Source of the DNA: Aquitalea magnusonii
GTDB lineage: Bacteria; Pseudomonadota; Gammaproteobacteria; Burkholderiales; Chromobacteriaceae
Length of the DNA stretch: 64,000 bases
Reading direction: 5' to 3'
Assembly (NCBI RefSeq): GCF_002217795.2
Contig: NZ_AP018823.1
Span: forward strand, 4,340,001-4,404,000
Both the position numbers and the translations under genes were made by a program. Positions within the stretch are counted from its first letter, which is position 1; each line of letters starts with the position of its first letter. Below are positions 1 to 9,270 of this stretch, in pieces. The notes under the pieces were generated by a model. That model was not told the DNA's origin. It saw only the letters and a list, made by a program, of their open reading frames with translations, and did not search any database.

Positions 1-1
1 C

Positions 2-226
2 TTTGGCCGCATCGACCAGCGTCTGGCCGCCTGCCTGTTGCAACGCGCTGGCGGCCAGAGTGCCTTGGCCATGACCCATCAGGAACTGGCGGCAGAGCTG
101 GGCAGCGCGCGCGAGGTGATCAGCCGTCAGCTCAAGGACTTCGAGCGCCGTGGCTGGATCCGCCTTGGCCGTGGCCAGTTGCAATTGCTGGATGCTGCTG
201 CCTTGCAGCAGCTGACTGGTAAGTAG
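2..226 (+). CDS. Crp/Fnr-family transcriptional regulator, C-terminal part (5' truncated by window edge)
   Basis: The frame is open from base 2 and ends at a TAG at 224-226. The residues show a winged helix-turn-helix of the Crp/Fnr type: MTHQELAAELGSAREVISRQL is followed by a basic wing (LKDFERRGWIRLGRGQLQL). The effector-binding cyclic-nucleotide-like domain would lie upstream of the window, so the signal sensed (oxygen, NO, cAMP or redox) cannot be read. The DUF2892 membrane protein 230 bp downstream on the same strand is a plausible target. Family assignment is good; the regulon is unknown. Confidence 0.75.
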   Translation, partial: FGRIDQRLAACLLQRAGGQSALAMTHQELAAELGSAREVISRQLKDFERRGWIRLGRGQLQLLDAAALQQLTGK

Positions 227-271
227 GCTGTGGTACAGAGCTGCGAACAAAACCTCGTAGAGAACCCGAGC

Positions 272-342
272 CAAGGCGCGCCGCCGCAGACAGTACATGG
301 CGTACGGCAAGGCGGCGCAACGCTGGAGCGGGGGTTTTGTTA
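272..342 (-). repeat. Inverted, degraded copy of the 114-bp repeat
   Basis: The segment is the reverse complement of a large part of the repeat unit tandemly arrayed at 656-1022. Shared blocks are CAAGGCGCGCCG, CGCAGACAGTAC and GTACGGCAAGGCGGCGCAA. A single copy in opposite orientation 300 bp before the array suggests a dispersed intergenic repeat family. Confidence 0.6.
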
Positions 343-456
343 GCGGCTCTTATGGCTGGCCGCGCTGCTGTGTGACCTAGTCACTGAAGCGGACGGCGGC
401 AAGGTCTAGCATCTCCTCATCGCCATCCCGCATGGCCCTGAACCGAGGAGAACACT

Positions 457-645
457 ATGTCCCCGAATGTAGGCGGTATCGACCGCATCCTGCGCATCGT
501 GATTGGTATTGCCCTGATCATTGCCACCGTGGCCGGCCTGCTGCCGGTGTGGGGCTGGATCGGCGTGGTGCCGCTGGCCACCGGGCTGATTGGCTGGTGT
601 CCGGCCTATCTGCCGTTTGGCATCAAGACCTGCAAGCTGAAGTAA
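457..645 (+). CDS. DUF2892 (YgaP-type) inner-membrane protein
   Basis: This 62-residue protein has the start MSPNVGGIDRILRI, two hydrophobic segments (about residues 13-32 and 35-52) and the CPAYLPFG loop near the C terminus that are typical of DUF2892 small membrane proteins. The ATG is preceded by GAGGAGAA at good spacing, which decides the start. Proteins of this family occur alone or fused to rhodanese domains and are often linked to sulfur, metal or nitrosative stress. Here it follows a Crp/Fnr-type regulator. The biochemical role is unknown. Confidence 0.8.
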   Translation: MSPNVGGIDRILRIVIGIALIIATVAGLLPVWGWIGVVPLATGLIGWCPAYLPFGIKTCKLK

Positions 646-655
646 GCGCGGCTGG

Positions 656-1022
656 CAAAATCCCTGCTGCTGCGTTGCGCCGCCTTGCCGTACTCCTTGT
701 ACTGTCTGCGTCGGCGCGCCTTGCCCCAGGGGCGCTGCGCTATTTTGTCAGCCGCGCCTGGGTATGCTCGCAAAACCCTGCTGCTGCGTTGCGCCGCCTT
801 GCCGTACTCTTTGTACTGTCTGCGTCGGCGCGTCTTGCCTCAGGGGCGCTGCGCTATTTTGTCAGCCGTGCTTGGGCATGCTCACAAAACCCTGCTGCTG
901 CGTTGCGCCGCCTTGCCGTACCCGGTGTGCTGTCTGCATTGGCGCGTCTTGCCCCAGGGGCGCTGCGCTATTTTGTCAGCCGCGCTTGGGTATGCTCGCA
1001 AAACCGTGCTGCTGCATTGCGC
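656..1022. repeat. 114-bp tandem repeat, three copies plus a partial fourth
   Basis: Units start at about 656, 771, 885 and 999, a period of 115, 114 and 114 bp; the first unit carries one extra T. Each unit begins CAAAACCCTGCTGCTGCG and contains GCCGCCTTGCCGTACTC, an AGTAC-type inverted core flanked by CGCCG/CGGCG (an imperfect hairpin), and TGCGCTATTTTGTCAGCCG. Because 114 is a multiple of three, all three plus frames stay open across it, giving spurious repeat proteins. The block fills the space between the DUF2892 gene and the ABC exporter and is most likely non-coding. Confidence 0.85.
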
Positions 1023-1112
1023 CGTTGCCTGCAGCAGGTGCAGACCTGCCCGAATGGCCGTAGCCGGTGGCATGGTGTAGCCTGACAGCCTTGCTTTCCT
1101 ACCGGTCTGTTC

Positions 1113-2891
1113 ATGTCCTCTGCTACGCCTGCCCGCCCCTTGTTGCAACGTATCAGCCCCTTGCTGGGGCTGTTGCCCTTTCTGCGTACTTATCGCCGTC
1201 GTGCCTGGCTGGCCCTGCTGGCGCTCACCGTGGCCGCCGTCTCCACGCTGGTGTTGCCCATGGCCTTCCGCGTGCTGATCGACCAGGGTTTTTCCAGCCG
1301 TAATGCCGGTCATATCAACCAGTACTTCCTCATGCTGTTTGGTGTGGCGGTGGTGCTGGCTCTGGCCACCGCCGGGCGCTTTTATCTGGTGTCCTGGCTG
1401 GGCGAGCGGGTGACGGCGGACGTGCGCAGCGCGGTGTATCGCCACGTCATCAGCATGAGCCCGCAGTATTTCGAAACCACCCAGACCGGCGAAGTGCTGT
1501 CGCGCCTCACCACCGATACCACGCTGGTGCAGACGGTGATCGGCACCAGCCTGTCCATGGGCCTGCGCAATGTGTTGCTGATGCTGGGCGGGCTGGTGAT
1601 GCTGGCCATGACCAGTCCCAGCCTCACCGGCTACATTCTGGTGACGCTGTTGCTGGTGGTGCTGCCCATCGTGCTGTTTGGCCGCCGCGTGCGGGCGCTG
1701 TCCAAGTCCAGTCAGGACCGCATTGCCGATTCCAGCGCCATGGCTGGGGAGGTGCTCAACGCCATTCCCACCGTGCAGGCTTTCAACCAGCAGGCGGCGG
1801 AAGCCAGCCGCTTTGTCGGCTCGGTGGAGCTGAGTTTTGCCACCGCGCTGGCGCGCATCCGCGCCCGTTCGCTGCTGACGGTGGCGGTGATCATGCTGAT
1901 CTTCGGTGCCATCGTGTTCGTGTTGTGGCTGGGTGCGCAGCAAGTGCTGGCCGGGCAGATGAGCGGCGGCCTGCTGGCGCAGTTCATCCTGTACGCAGTG
2001 GTGACGGCCGGGGCGATTGGCGCGGTGGCCGAGGTATGGGGCGATGTGCAGCGCGCCGCCGGGGCTACCGAGCGGCTGATGGAGCTGCTGCAACTGGCCT
2101 CGCCAGTGACCGAACCCGCCCAGCCGCATGCCTTGCCGACGGCAGGGCGGCTGCGCTTGCAGCAGGTGAGCTTTGCCTACCCCTCACGGCCGGAGCAGCC
2201 CTCGCTCAGCCAGATTGATCTGGAACTGGCTCCCGGCGAGCACGTGGCGCTGGTGGGGCCGTCCGGTGCGGGCAAGTCCACGCTGTTCCAGCTCTTGCTG
2301 CGTTTTTACGACCCGCAACAGGGGCAGATTTCCCTGGGCGGCATCGACATCCGCCAACTGGCGCTGGCCGATTTGCGCCAGCACATTGGCGTGGTGCTGC
2401 AGGATTCGGTGATTTTTGGCAGCAGCGCGCTGGAGAACATCCGCTATGGCAGGCCGGATGCCAGCGATGAGGAAGTCTACGCGGCGGCTCGTGCTGCGGC
2501 CGCGCATGACTTCATCCAGGCCCTGCCGCAAGGCTATGCCACTTATCTGGGCGAGCGCGGCGTGCGCTTGTCTGGCGGTCAGCGCCAGCGCATTGCCATT
2601 GCCCGCGCCATCCTGAAAAACCCGCCCATCCTGCTGCTGGACGAAGCCACCAGCGCGCTGGATGCCGAATCGGAACAACTGGTGCAAGAGGCGCTGGAGC
2701 GTGCTGCCGCCAATCGCACCACGCTGGTGATTGCCCACCGGCTGGCCACGGTGAAGGAAGCCGACCGCATCGTGGTGCTGGAAGGCGGGCGCATCGTGGC
2801 ACAGGGGCGGCATGAGGAACTGCTGCACAGCTCGCCCTTGTATGCGCGGCTGGCGGCCTTGCAGTTTGCTGCCGGCTCAGCCGGCGCGTGA
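1113..2891 (+). CDS. ABC transporter, fused permease and ATP-binding subunits (MsbA/LmrA type)
   Basis: This 592-residue half-transporter has an N-terminal six-helix exporter domain (about residues 20-320) and a C-terminal nucleotide-binding domain. The Walker [10 protein letters not shown] lies near residue 382, followed by the signature [14 protein letters not shown], Walker [13 protein letters not shown] and the H-loop VIAHRLATV. Length and layout fit the ABCB-type lipid/drug exporters that act as homodimers in the inner membrane. The substrate cannot be read; an msbA identity is possible but a lipid A function is not shown. No strong ribosome-binding site precedes the ATG. Its 3' end overlaps the convergent dsdA gene by 15 bp. 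Confidence 0.9.
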   Translation: MSSATPARPLLQRISPLLGLLPFLRTYRRRAWLALLALTVAAVSTLVLPMAFRVLIDQGFSSRNAGHINQYFLMLFGVAVVLALATAGRFYLVSWLGERVTADVRSAVYRHVISMSPQYFETTQTGEVLSRLTTDTTLVQTVIGTSLSMGLRNVLLMLGGLVMLAMTSPSLTGYILVTLLLVVLPIVLFGRRVRALSKSSQDRIADSSAMAGEVLNAIPTVQAFNQQAAEASRFVGSVELSFATALARIRARSLLTVAVIMLIFGAIVFVLWLGAQQVLAGQMSGGLLAQFILYAVVTAGAIGAVAEVWGDVQRAAGATERLMELLQLASPVTEPAQPHALPTAGRLRLQQVSFAYPSRPEQPSLSQIDLELAPGEHVALVGPSGAGKSTLFQLLLRFYDPQQGQISLGGIDIRQLALADLRQHIGVVLQDSVIFGSSALENIRYGRPDASDEEVYAAARAAAAHDFIQALPQGYATYLGERGVRLSGGQRQRIAIARAILKNPPILLLDEATSALDAESEQLVQEALERAAANRTTLVIAHRLATVKEADRIVVLEGGRIVAQGRHEELLHSSPLYARLAALQFAAGSAGA

Positions 2892-4187
2892 CAGGCCACG
2901 CTGGCGGAAGCGCTGGTGTTCCTCTGGCGGAACCAGCGCACCGCCTGTGGTCCACACCACATGATGGGCATCCGCCAACTGCTGTTGCAGGCCGTGCGCT
3001 GCCAGATAAGCCTGCCCGGCTGTGCTATTGCATAGCCAGTCGGGGCCACGCACCGCCGCTGCAGCGGATGGCTCCAGCGCCAGTTGGCAGTGGTCTTCCA
3101 CCTGCAAGCGCAGGCGGAACAGATCGTCATCGCCAACGGTAAACACCCCGCTCAATTCGGCCCGCATCAGGGGGGCCACCAAGGGCGAAGCCAGGCCTAC
3201 CGCCAGACCATCGGCCTCGGTGCGGTTGTCCAGCCCGATGTCGTATACCGATAGCGGCGCATCGCTGCCGCTGGCCAGTTGCACCAGCATGCAGGGCGAA
3301 GCCACCGGCTCGGCAAAAAAACAATGCACATGCGGGCCGAACAACAGCTTCAGGCCAAAGGTAATGCCGCCCGGTGCGCCACCCACCCCGCAAGGCAGGT
3401 AGACAAACAAGGGGTGGGCCGCATCCACCACTGCGCCCTGCGCTGCCAGTTGTGCGGCTAGCGCAGCCGCGGCGGCGGCATAACCCAGCAGCAGCGGCAG
3501 CGAGTGTTCGTCATCAACAAAATAACTGTTGGGGTCGGCTTCGGCCGTGGCGCGGCCCGCCGCCACGGCGGCGGCGTAGTCACCGGCATGTTCCACCACG
3601 GTCACCCCACGCTGGCGCAGCCGCGCCTTTTTCCATTCCTTGGCCTCCACCGACATATGCACCACGGCCTGAAAACCCAGCGCCGCCGCCATGATGCCAA
3701 TGCTCAGGCCCAGATTGCCGGTGCTGCCCACCACCACCCGGTGGCTGGCAAACAAGCTGCGTGCCGCCGCGCCTGCCAGCAGGCGGCGGTCGTCTTCCGG
3801 TTGCAACACACCGTGCTGCAAGGCCAGCGCTTCGGCATGGGCCAGCACCTCGTGAAAACCGCCACGCGCCTTGATGGAACCGGCCACCGGCAGCGCATGA
3901 TCGCCCTTCAGCCAGCACTGCCCCTGCACGCCACGGTATTCCGGCAGGGCGTACAGCGCGCTGGCATCGTGCAAGGCGGATTCGATCTGCCCCTGCGTGG
4001 CGGCCAGTTCGGGAAACAGCATGGCCAGCAGGCCGGCACAGCGTTGCAGCCGCGCTGCGGCCTCGTGGACTTGTTCCGCCGTGGGGGCGCTGGCAGGCAG
4101 GGCGCTGCCCAAGCAGGGGTTCAGCCACAGCAGGGCTTGTTTTGACTGTAGGGCGGCTAATAGGCTGACCGGCAGGGTGGCAGGCAT
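2877..4187 (-). CDS. dsdA: D-serine ammonia-lyase (D-serine dehydratase)
   Basis: The 436-residue PLP enzyme converts D-serine to pyruvate and ammonia. The fold-type II signature is visible: [10 protein letters not shown] with the Schiff-base lysine, the phosphate-binding [10 protein letters not shown] loop, and the CGVGGAPGG glycine loop. Length is close to the roughly 440 residues of DsdA. The start [10 protein letters not shown] at 4187 is chosen because GGAAGA precedes it; longer in-frame starts would run into the divergent promoter region. A LysR gene starts 95 bp away on the opposite strand, the dsdC-dsdA arrangement, so induction by D-serine through that regulator is likely. A related D-threonine/D-serine dehydratase activity is the main alternative. 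Confidence 0.88.
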   Translation of the reverse strand: MPATLPVSLLAALQSKQALLWLNPCLGSALPASAPTAEQVHEAAARLQRCAGLLAMLFPELAATQGQIESALHDASALYALPEYRGVQGQCWLKGDHALPVAGSIKARGGFHEVLAHAEALALQHGVLQPEDDRRLLAGAAARSLFASHRVVVGSTGNLGLSIGIMAAALGFQAVVHMSVEAKEWKKARLRQRGVTVVEHAGDYAAAVAAGRATAEADPNSYFVDDEHSLPLLLGYAAAAAALAAQLAAQGAVVDAAHPLFVYLPCGVGGAPGGITFGLKLLFGPHVHCFFAEPVASPCMLVQLASGSDAPLSVYDIGLDNRTEADGLAVGLASPLVAPLMRAELSGVFTVGDDDLFRLRLQVEDHCQLALEPSAAAAVRGPDWLCNSTAGQAYLAAHGLQQQLADAHHVVWTTGGALVPPEEHQRFRQRGLSRAG

Positions 4188-4282
4188 GGCGTGTCTTCCG
4201 GGTGAATATATAGCCCGCATTCTAGAGCGCCACTGCTGCCAAAAAACAGCGATACTTGCTGCTGAATCCATTAGTGGAGCTT

Positions 4283-5224
4283 ATGTCAATGCTGGATGCT
4301 TCCATCCTGGCCCACCTGCGTTGCTTTGACGTGGCGGCCCGCCTGCTCAGCTTCACCGCCGCCGCCGGGCAGCTGCACCTGACCCAGAGCGCGGTCAGCC
4401 AGCAAATCCGCCAGTTGGAACAGCGGCTGGGCTACCCGCTGTTTGTGCGTCAGCACCGCCGCCTGCAACTCACCGCCCAGGGCCAGACGCTGTACCGCAC
4501 CGTCAGCACCGCCTTGCAAGACATCGACACCACCTTGCAGCAACTGGCGGAGCAGGACAGCGTGCTGCAGATCAGTTGTGCGCCGTCCTTTGCGCTGGAC
4601 TGGCTGATGCCGCGCCTGAGCGCCTTCCAGCAGCAATACCCGGCTATTCAGGTTAGGCTGCGCGCCGAATTCCAGCGCATGCGCCGGCAGGACATGCTGG
4701 CGGCGGGCGTGGCCATCTGCATCCGCTACGACCCGGACGAGATGGCCGATCTGCCCGGTATTCCCCTGCTGGATGAAGTGCTGCTGCCGGTGGCCAGCCC
4801 GGACTGGTTGGCCGCCCATCCCGATCCGTGCCGTCCCGGCATGTCTCTGACGCGCCTGCATGACAGCGCCGCCTGGGACGGTGCGCCGCCATTTGCCGAA
4901 TGGGACTGCTGGCAGCAAGGCGCGGCAGAGGCGTTCCGCTTTGCCCCCGCGCCGTGGCAGGAGCGGGAATACAATCTGGCCAGCCTGTCGCTGGCGGCGG
5001 CCTGTCAGGGGCAGGGTGTGGCCATGGCGCGCGCCGCCCAGGTGCTGGAACTGCTGCAGCAAGGCCGCGTGCAACAGGTACTCCCTGCCACGGTGGCCGC
5101 CCCGGCGCGTTATGTGTTGCGCTGCCTGCAGCCGGAAGACCGCCGGGTACAGTTGTTCAGCCAGTGGCTGCAACAGGCCTGCCAGCAGTTTGTGCGCCAG
5201 CGCCGGCAACGGCTGGGGGTGTGA
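4283..5224 (+). CDS. LysR-family regulator, DsdC-like
   Basis: The 313-residue protein has an N-terminal LysR winged helix (residues about 8-65, with AAGQLHLTQSAVSQQIRQLE) and a C-terminal periplasmic-binding-like effector domain. The ATG at 4283 follows GTGGAG. It is divergent from dsdA with about 95 bp between starts, the classic layout for a LysR activator of a catabolic gene. The length matches DsdC (about 311 residues), so it is probably the D-serine-responsive activator. This rests on position and length; the effector was not identified. Confidence 0.85.
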   Translation: MSMLDASILAHLRCFDVAARLLSFTAAAGQLHLTQSAVSQQIRQLEQRLGYPLFVRQHRRLQLTAQGQTLYRTVSTALQDIDTTLQQLAEQDSVLQISCAPSFALDWLMPRLSAFQQQYPAIQVRLRAEFQRMRRQDMLAAGVAICIRYDPDEMADLPGIPLLDEVLLPVASPDWLAAHPDPCRPGMSLTRLHDSAAWDGAPPFAEWDCWQQGAAEAFRFAPAPWQEREYNLASLSLAAACQGQGVAMARAAQVLELLQQGRVQQVLPATVAAPARYVLRCLQPEDRRVQLFSQWLQQACQQFVRQRRQRLGV

Positions 5225-5306
5225 CCGGGGTGACGGGCAGGGTAAAACTGGCCCGCCACCGCGCTTTGCACTACATTGATTTTCCCTGCTTTTACCGCCA
5301 GCCATC

Positions 5307-6134
5307 ATGAACCAGCCACCAACACCGGACAGCCAGGGTTTTCTGCCCGCCACCCACCAGGTGGTGCTGCGCTACCACCAGGCGTGGAAACAGCGTCGGC
5401 TGGAGGACATCCTGGCGCTGTACCACCCGGACATCGCCTATCACGATTTCCTGCAAAACCGGGTGTTCCGGCTGGCCGAGCTGCATGACTATGTGCGGTC
5501 CTCCCTGCCGCAGGGCGAGGCGGAGCGGCTGGAGCACTGCGACCGCATCCGCGTGGATGGCGATACCGCCTTCATCCAGTACCAGTTGGTGTTGCGTGGC
5601 GGGCTGGCTTCCTTTCACAGCAGCGAAGCCATCACCGTGCGTGACGGGCTGATCTGGCGCGTACGCGAATATGCCACCTTGCAGCACGGCACGGCGCAGG
5701 GCCAGCCTGCCAGCAGCAGTGCCAGCCCGCTGCAAAAGCTGGGCCTGTCTGCGCGGCAACTGGGGCGCATGGCGGAAGACCTGCACAGCTACTTCCGGCA
5801 GCAGCAGCCTTATTTGCAGGCCGATTGCACGCTGGCCGCGGTGGCGGCAGCCACCGGCTACAGCCGCAACCAGTTGTCCTATCTGCTCAACCAGGTGCTG
5901 GGGCAAAGCTTTTACCGCTATGTCAACCAGGCCCGGCTGCAACATCTGCTGGCCAGCCTGCCCGCCGCAGACAGCATGGCACGTATCGACCAACTGGCGT
6001 TTGCCGCCGGTTTCAATTCGCTGTCGGTGTTTTACCGCTGCTTCCGCCAGCACACCGGAATGTCGCCCGCTGCCTGGCTGCGGGTTTCTCCGCGCGGGTC
6101 CGCAGCGACGACAGGCCAGGGCAGTGCCGACTAA
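5307..6134 (+). CDS. AraC-family regulator with N-terminal SnoaL/NTF2-like domain
   Basis: In this 275-residue protein residues about 15-130 read like a SnoaL/NTF2 fold (HQVVLRYHQAWKQRRLEDIL, ALYHPDIAYHDF, GLIWRVREYATL). The C-terminal 110 residues are an AraC double helix-turn-helix (CTLAAVAAATGYSRNQLSYL, then IDQLAFAAGFNSLSVFYRCF). The fusion suggests that a small ligand bound in the NTF2-like pocket controls DNA binding. It is followed 33 bp later by an FAD oxidoreductase and a cupin gene, which are the likely targets. The ligand is not known. Confidence 0.82.
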   Translation: MNQPPTPDSQGFLPATHQVVLRYHQAWKQRRLEDILALYHPDIAYHDFLQNRVFRLAELHDYVRSSLPQGEAERLEHCDRIRVDGDTAFIQYQLVLRGGLASFHSSEAITVRDGLIWRVREYATLQHGTAQGQPASSSASPLQKLGLSARQLGRMAEDLHSYFRQQQPYLQADCTLAAVAAATGYSRNQLSYLLNQVLGQSFYRYVNQARLQHLLASLPAADSMARIDQLAFAAGFNSLSVFYRCFRQHTGMSPAAWLRVSPRGSAATTGQGSAD

Positions 6135-6167
6135 GCTGCCTTCCATTCTTGATGGAGAGGGCAGAAC

Positions 6168-7565
6168 ATGGCCGCAACACAACACATCAGCCTGTGGATG
6201 GAACAACTGGGCGACAGCCTGATGCCGCGTGCGGCGCTGCCGGGCGATATCGAGGCCGATGTAGCTATTGTCGGTGCCGGCTTCACCGGGCTGTGGACCG
6301 CCTATTACCTGAAGCAGCAGGCCCCGGATCTGCACATCGTGGTGCTGGAAGCCCAGATTGCCGGCTTTGGCGCCTCCGGCCGCAATGGCGGCTGGCTGAT
6401 TGGCGAAGTGCTGGGCGAGGACCGTCTGCTGGCCGCGCTCGACCCGGCGGCACGGGCGCAAAGCCGTGCCTTGCTGCACGATATTCCCGATGAAGTAGGC
6501 CGCGTCATCGCCCGTGAAGGCATTCATTGCCATTACCGCAAGGGTGGGGTGCTGTATTGCGCTGCCCGTTATCCCGAGCAGGAAGTGCGCCTGCGTCAGC
6601 AATTGGCCGCCTGGCGTGCCCATGGCCATGGCGAAGAGGACTACCGCTGGCTGGAGGTGGCCGAGCTGAACCAGCAACTGCGGCTGGCCACGCCGTATGG
6701 CGCGGTGTATTCGCCGCATGTGGCCACCATTCAGCCCGCGCGGCTGGTGCGCGGGCTGGCCGCCTGTGTGGAGCGGCTGGGCGTGCAGATTTACGAACAA
6801 TCCCGCGTCACCCACTGGCAGCCCGGCGTGCTGCACACTGCGCAAGGCCGGGTACAGGCGCACTGGCTGGTCCCCGCCATCGAAGGCTATGCCAGCACCC
6901 TGCCACCGTTTGGGCGTTATCAGTTGCCGGTACAAAGCCTGATCATTGCCACCGAGCCCTTGTCCGACGCGCTGTGGGAGGAAATCGGCCTGCGTCACGG
7001 CCAGGCCTTCAGCGAAAACAGCCGCCAGGTCAGCTATGGCCAGCGCAGCCGCGACAACCGGCTGGTATTCGGTGCCCGTGGCGGTTACCGCTTTGGCGGC
7101 AAGCTGCGCCAGGACTTCACCCTGACAGCAGACGAAATCGCGCTGCGCCGCCAGTTGATGGTGGAGCTGTTTCCCATGCTGGACAAGGTGCGTATCAGCC
7201 ACGGCTGGGGTGGCAATCTGGGCGCGGCGCGGCGCTTTCAGCCGCATATGGTGTGCGATGCCGGCGTAGGGCTGGCCTGGGCCGGTGGCTATGGCGGCGA
7301 GGGCGTGGGCGCCAGCAATCTGGCAGGCCGTACGCTGGCCGACCTGATGCTGGGCAAGGACACCTTGCTGACCGGCCAGCCCTGGGTAAAAACCGTGGCC
7401 AGCCTGGGCCGCTGGGAGCCGGAGCCGCTGCGCTGGCTGGGCTACAACGCCATCATCAAGAGTTTTACCTGGGAAGACCAAACGCTGAACAAGCCGCACA
7501 GCCCGCGCTGGCAGCGCCGGCTGGCCCAGGATGTGGCCGGTTTCATGGAAGGGCTGATGCAGTAA
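6168..7565 (+). CDS. FAD-dependent amine/amino-acid oxidoreductase (DAO family, PuuB-like)
   Basis: The 465-residue protein begins with a dinucleotide-binding fold around residues 26-60 (DVAIVGAGFTGLWTAYYL, then ASGRNGGW), the signature of D-amino-acid-oxidase-family flavoenzymes. The ASGRNGGW and late GYGGEGVGASN blocks are typical of gamma-glutamylputrescine oxidase-like members. A GGAGAGG-like site precedes the ATG. It lies between an AraC-type regulator and a small cupin, a common arrangement for amine or imino-acid catabolism. The substrate is unresolved; a polyamine derivative is a guess. Confidence 0.8.
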   Translation: MAATQHISLWMEQLGDSLMPRAALPGDIEADVAIVGAGFTGLWTAYYLKQQAPDLHIVVLEAQIAGFGASGRNGGWLIGEVLGEDRLLAALDPAARAQSRALLHDIPDEVGRVIAREGIHCHYRKGGVLYCAARYPEQEVRLRQQLAAWRAHGHGEEDYRWLEVAELNQQLRLATPYGAVYSPHVATIQPARLVRGLAACVERLGVQIYEQSRVTHWQPGVLHTAQGRVQAHWLVPAIEGYASTLPPFGRYQLPVQSLIIATEPLSDALWEEIGLRHGQAFSENSRQVSYGQRSRDNRLVFGARGGYRFGGKLRQDFTLTADEIALRRQLMVELFPMLDKVRISHGWGGNLGAARRFQPHMVCDAGVGLAWAGGYGGEGVGASNLAGRTLADLMLGKDTLLTGQPWVKTVASLGRWEPEPLRWLGYNAIIKSFTWEDQTLNKPHSPRWQRRLAQDVAGFMEGLMQ

Positions 7566-7611
7566 GCCGGTGTTTATCCCTTCCGCTATTCCTTCCCGAC
7601 AGGAGAGCAGC

Positions 7612-7953
7612 ATGTCCATCACCCATCTGCCGCAAAGCGGCAGCATATCCTTGTCCGCCGCCATGCCGGTGGCCCAGCCGCTGGGTACGCCGCATGCCGC
7701 CACCCGTGTGCATGCCGTGGAGCGCCCGGATGGCGTGGAAACCGGCGTCTGGGAGTGCAGCCCTGGCCGCTGGCGACGCCAGATCATGCAGGCCGAGTTC
7801 TGCCATTTCATCCAGGGGCGTTGCCGTTTCATTCCGGATGCCGGTGAGGCCATCGACATTGCTGCCGGCGATGCCGTGTATTTCCCGGCCAATAGCCGCG
7901 GGGTATGGGAAGTGACCGAAACCGTGCGCAAAAGCTATGTGCTGCTGCCCTGA
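7612..7953 (+). CDS. Small cupin-domain protein
   Basis: The 113-residue single-domain cupin ends with FHFIQGRCRFIPDAG-like and AGDAVYFPANSRGVWEV blocks, resembling the DUF861 ((S)-ureidoglycine aminohydrolase-like) group. AGGAGAG lies just before the ATG at 7612, and this start is preferred to an upstream in-frame ATG. It follows the FAD oxidoreductase by 46 bp and is probably cotranscribed. Such small cupins often accompany DAO-family oxidases; the reaction is unknown. Confidence 0.75.
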   Translation: MSITHLPQSGSISLSAAMPVAQPLGTPHAATRVHAVERPDGVETGVWECSPGRWRRQIMQAEFCHFIQGRCRFIPDAGEAIDIAAGDAVYFPANSRGVWEVTETVRKSYVLLP

Positions 7954-8064
7954 ACCGGGCCAGCCTCGCCGACATGAAGACTGCCTGGACGAGACAGGGG
8001 GCTTGTCCTAAACTGACCGCTGTCTTTTCATGCCGGCCTGCTCCGGCCACCCGGGCTCCTGTTC

Positions 8065-9270
8065 ATGAATGCAGCCAACAAATTGCTTGCGGCTGTCCGC
8101 TTTCGCTGGCGGGTGCGTATTCCAGACGCGCTATGGCCGGAGTTCGAGCATTACATCCTGCGCCAGCACCGCCCCTTTTTGCTGCTGACCAACATCATCG
8201 CCGCCCTGGCTTTTTTTTCCTATGTGCTGGCTGATGCGCTGCTGATACCCGATATGGCCAGCGCGTCGCTGCTGACGCGGGCAACCCTGCTGGTGGTGGC
8301 CATGGTGAATATCTGGCTGGTGTTCGGTCGCAGCCGCAATGTGCTGCTGATGGACCAACTGATGCCGGTACACGACCTGATTGCCACCCTGTCCTGGTTC
8401 GAGCTGCTCAAGCGCAGCCATTCGCCCGATGTGCCCACCTTTCTGTATGCATCGCTGATCTTCATCGTGTTTGCCAATCTGGGCGTGCGGGTATCGTTCA
8501 AGGGGGCGGTGCTCAGCTCACTGGCCATTTCGGTTGCCATCATGAGCAATGTGGCGCTGATGAACCCGCATGACAGCAAGCCGCTGCTGGTGTTTTCGCT
8601 GGTCTACCTGCCGGTATTGCTGTTCTGCCTGTTCATGAGCTGGAGCACCACCACCAGTGTGCGGCTGGCGTTTTACACCGCGCAGGAGCAGCGGCGGCGC
8701 AAGCATGAGCTTTCCACCCTCAATCAACGCCTGCAGATGCTGGCCTCCACCGACGCACTCACCCGCGTGGGCAATCGCCGTGCCTTCGATCTGCAATTGC
8801 AAGCATTCTGGCAGCAGTCGCAGCAACATGGCCGCCCCTTTGCCCTGCTGCTGGTGGATATCGATTACTTCAAGCCCTACAACGACCATTACGGCCATCC
8901 GGCCGGGGATCACATCCTGGCGGATGTGGCCAGCGCCATGGTCAGTTGTCTGCGTAGCGGCCAGGCACTGGCTTTTCGCTATGGCGGCGAGGAATTTGCC
9001 ATCCTGCTGCAAACCGGCAGCCAGGACGAGCTATTGCACATTGCCCAGCGGGTGCAACAGCAGGTAGCGGCGCTGGAGGTGGAGCACCGCTACCGGCCGG
9101 ACGGCTTGGGCTACCTTACCATCAGCCTGGGTGCCGCCCTTTCCAGCCTGCATGGGCTGCAACATGCCACCGATCTGCTGGCCTGCTGCGACCGCATGCT
9201 GTACCGCGCCAAGCAGCAAGGGCGCAATCAGGTGCTGCTGGCCCAGGACGAAACCGTCGGTATCGTCTGA
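8065..9270 (+). CDS. Membrane-bound GGDEF diguanylate cyclase
   Basis: This 401-residue protein has about six hydrophobic segments in residues 35-195 and a GGDEF domain in residues about 225-395. The catalytic motif GGEEF is at about residue 307, preceded by DIDYFKPYNDHYGH, so the active site looks complete and c-di-GMP synthesis is expected. No RxxD inhibitory site is seen five residues upstream of GGEEF, so product inhibition through that site is unlikely. The N-terminal membrane domain may be the sensor. Its 3' end overlaps the convergent amidohydrolase gene by 43 bp. Confidence 0.88.
   Translation: MNAANKLLAAVRFRWRVRIPDALWPEFEHYILRQHRPFLLLTNIIAALAFFSYVLADALLIPDMASASLLTRATLLVVAMVNIWLVFGRSRNVLLMDQLMPVHDLIATLSWFELLKRSHSPDVPTFLYASLIFIVFANLGVRVSFKGAVLSSLAISVAIMSNVALMNPHDSKPLLVFSLVYLPVLLFCLFMSWSTTTSVRLAFYTAQEQRRRKHELSTLNQRLQMLASTDALTRVGNRRAFDLQLQAFWQQSQQHGRPFALLLVDIDYFKPYNDHYGHPAGDHILADVASAMVSCLRSGQALAFRYGGEEFAILLQTGSQDELLHIAQRVQQQVAALEVEHRYRPDGLGYLTISLGAALSSLHGLQHATDLLACCDRMLYRAKQQGRNQVLLAQDETVGIV

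Noticed and set aside
656..1022. CRISPR array
   Set aside because: The units are 114 bp with no unique spacers and no cas genes nearby. No CRISPR array was seen anywhere in the window.
432..1085. Long overlapping ORFs in all three plus frames, encoding repeat proteins such as AAALRRLAVLFVLSASARL units
   Set aside because: They result from the 114-bp tandem repeat whose length is a multiple of three. No ribosome-binding site or family match supports translation, and the DUF2892 gene occupies part of the same DNA.
5292..7931. 879-residue open frame antisense to the AraC and FAD oxidoreductase genes
   Set aside because: It is a GC-rich shadow of well-supported plus-strand genes with clear motifs. 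Similar long antisense frames over gyrB, dnaA and yidC were rejected for the same reason.
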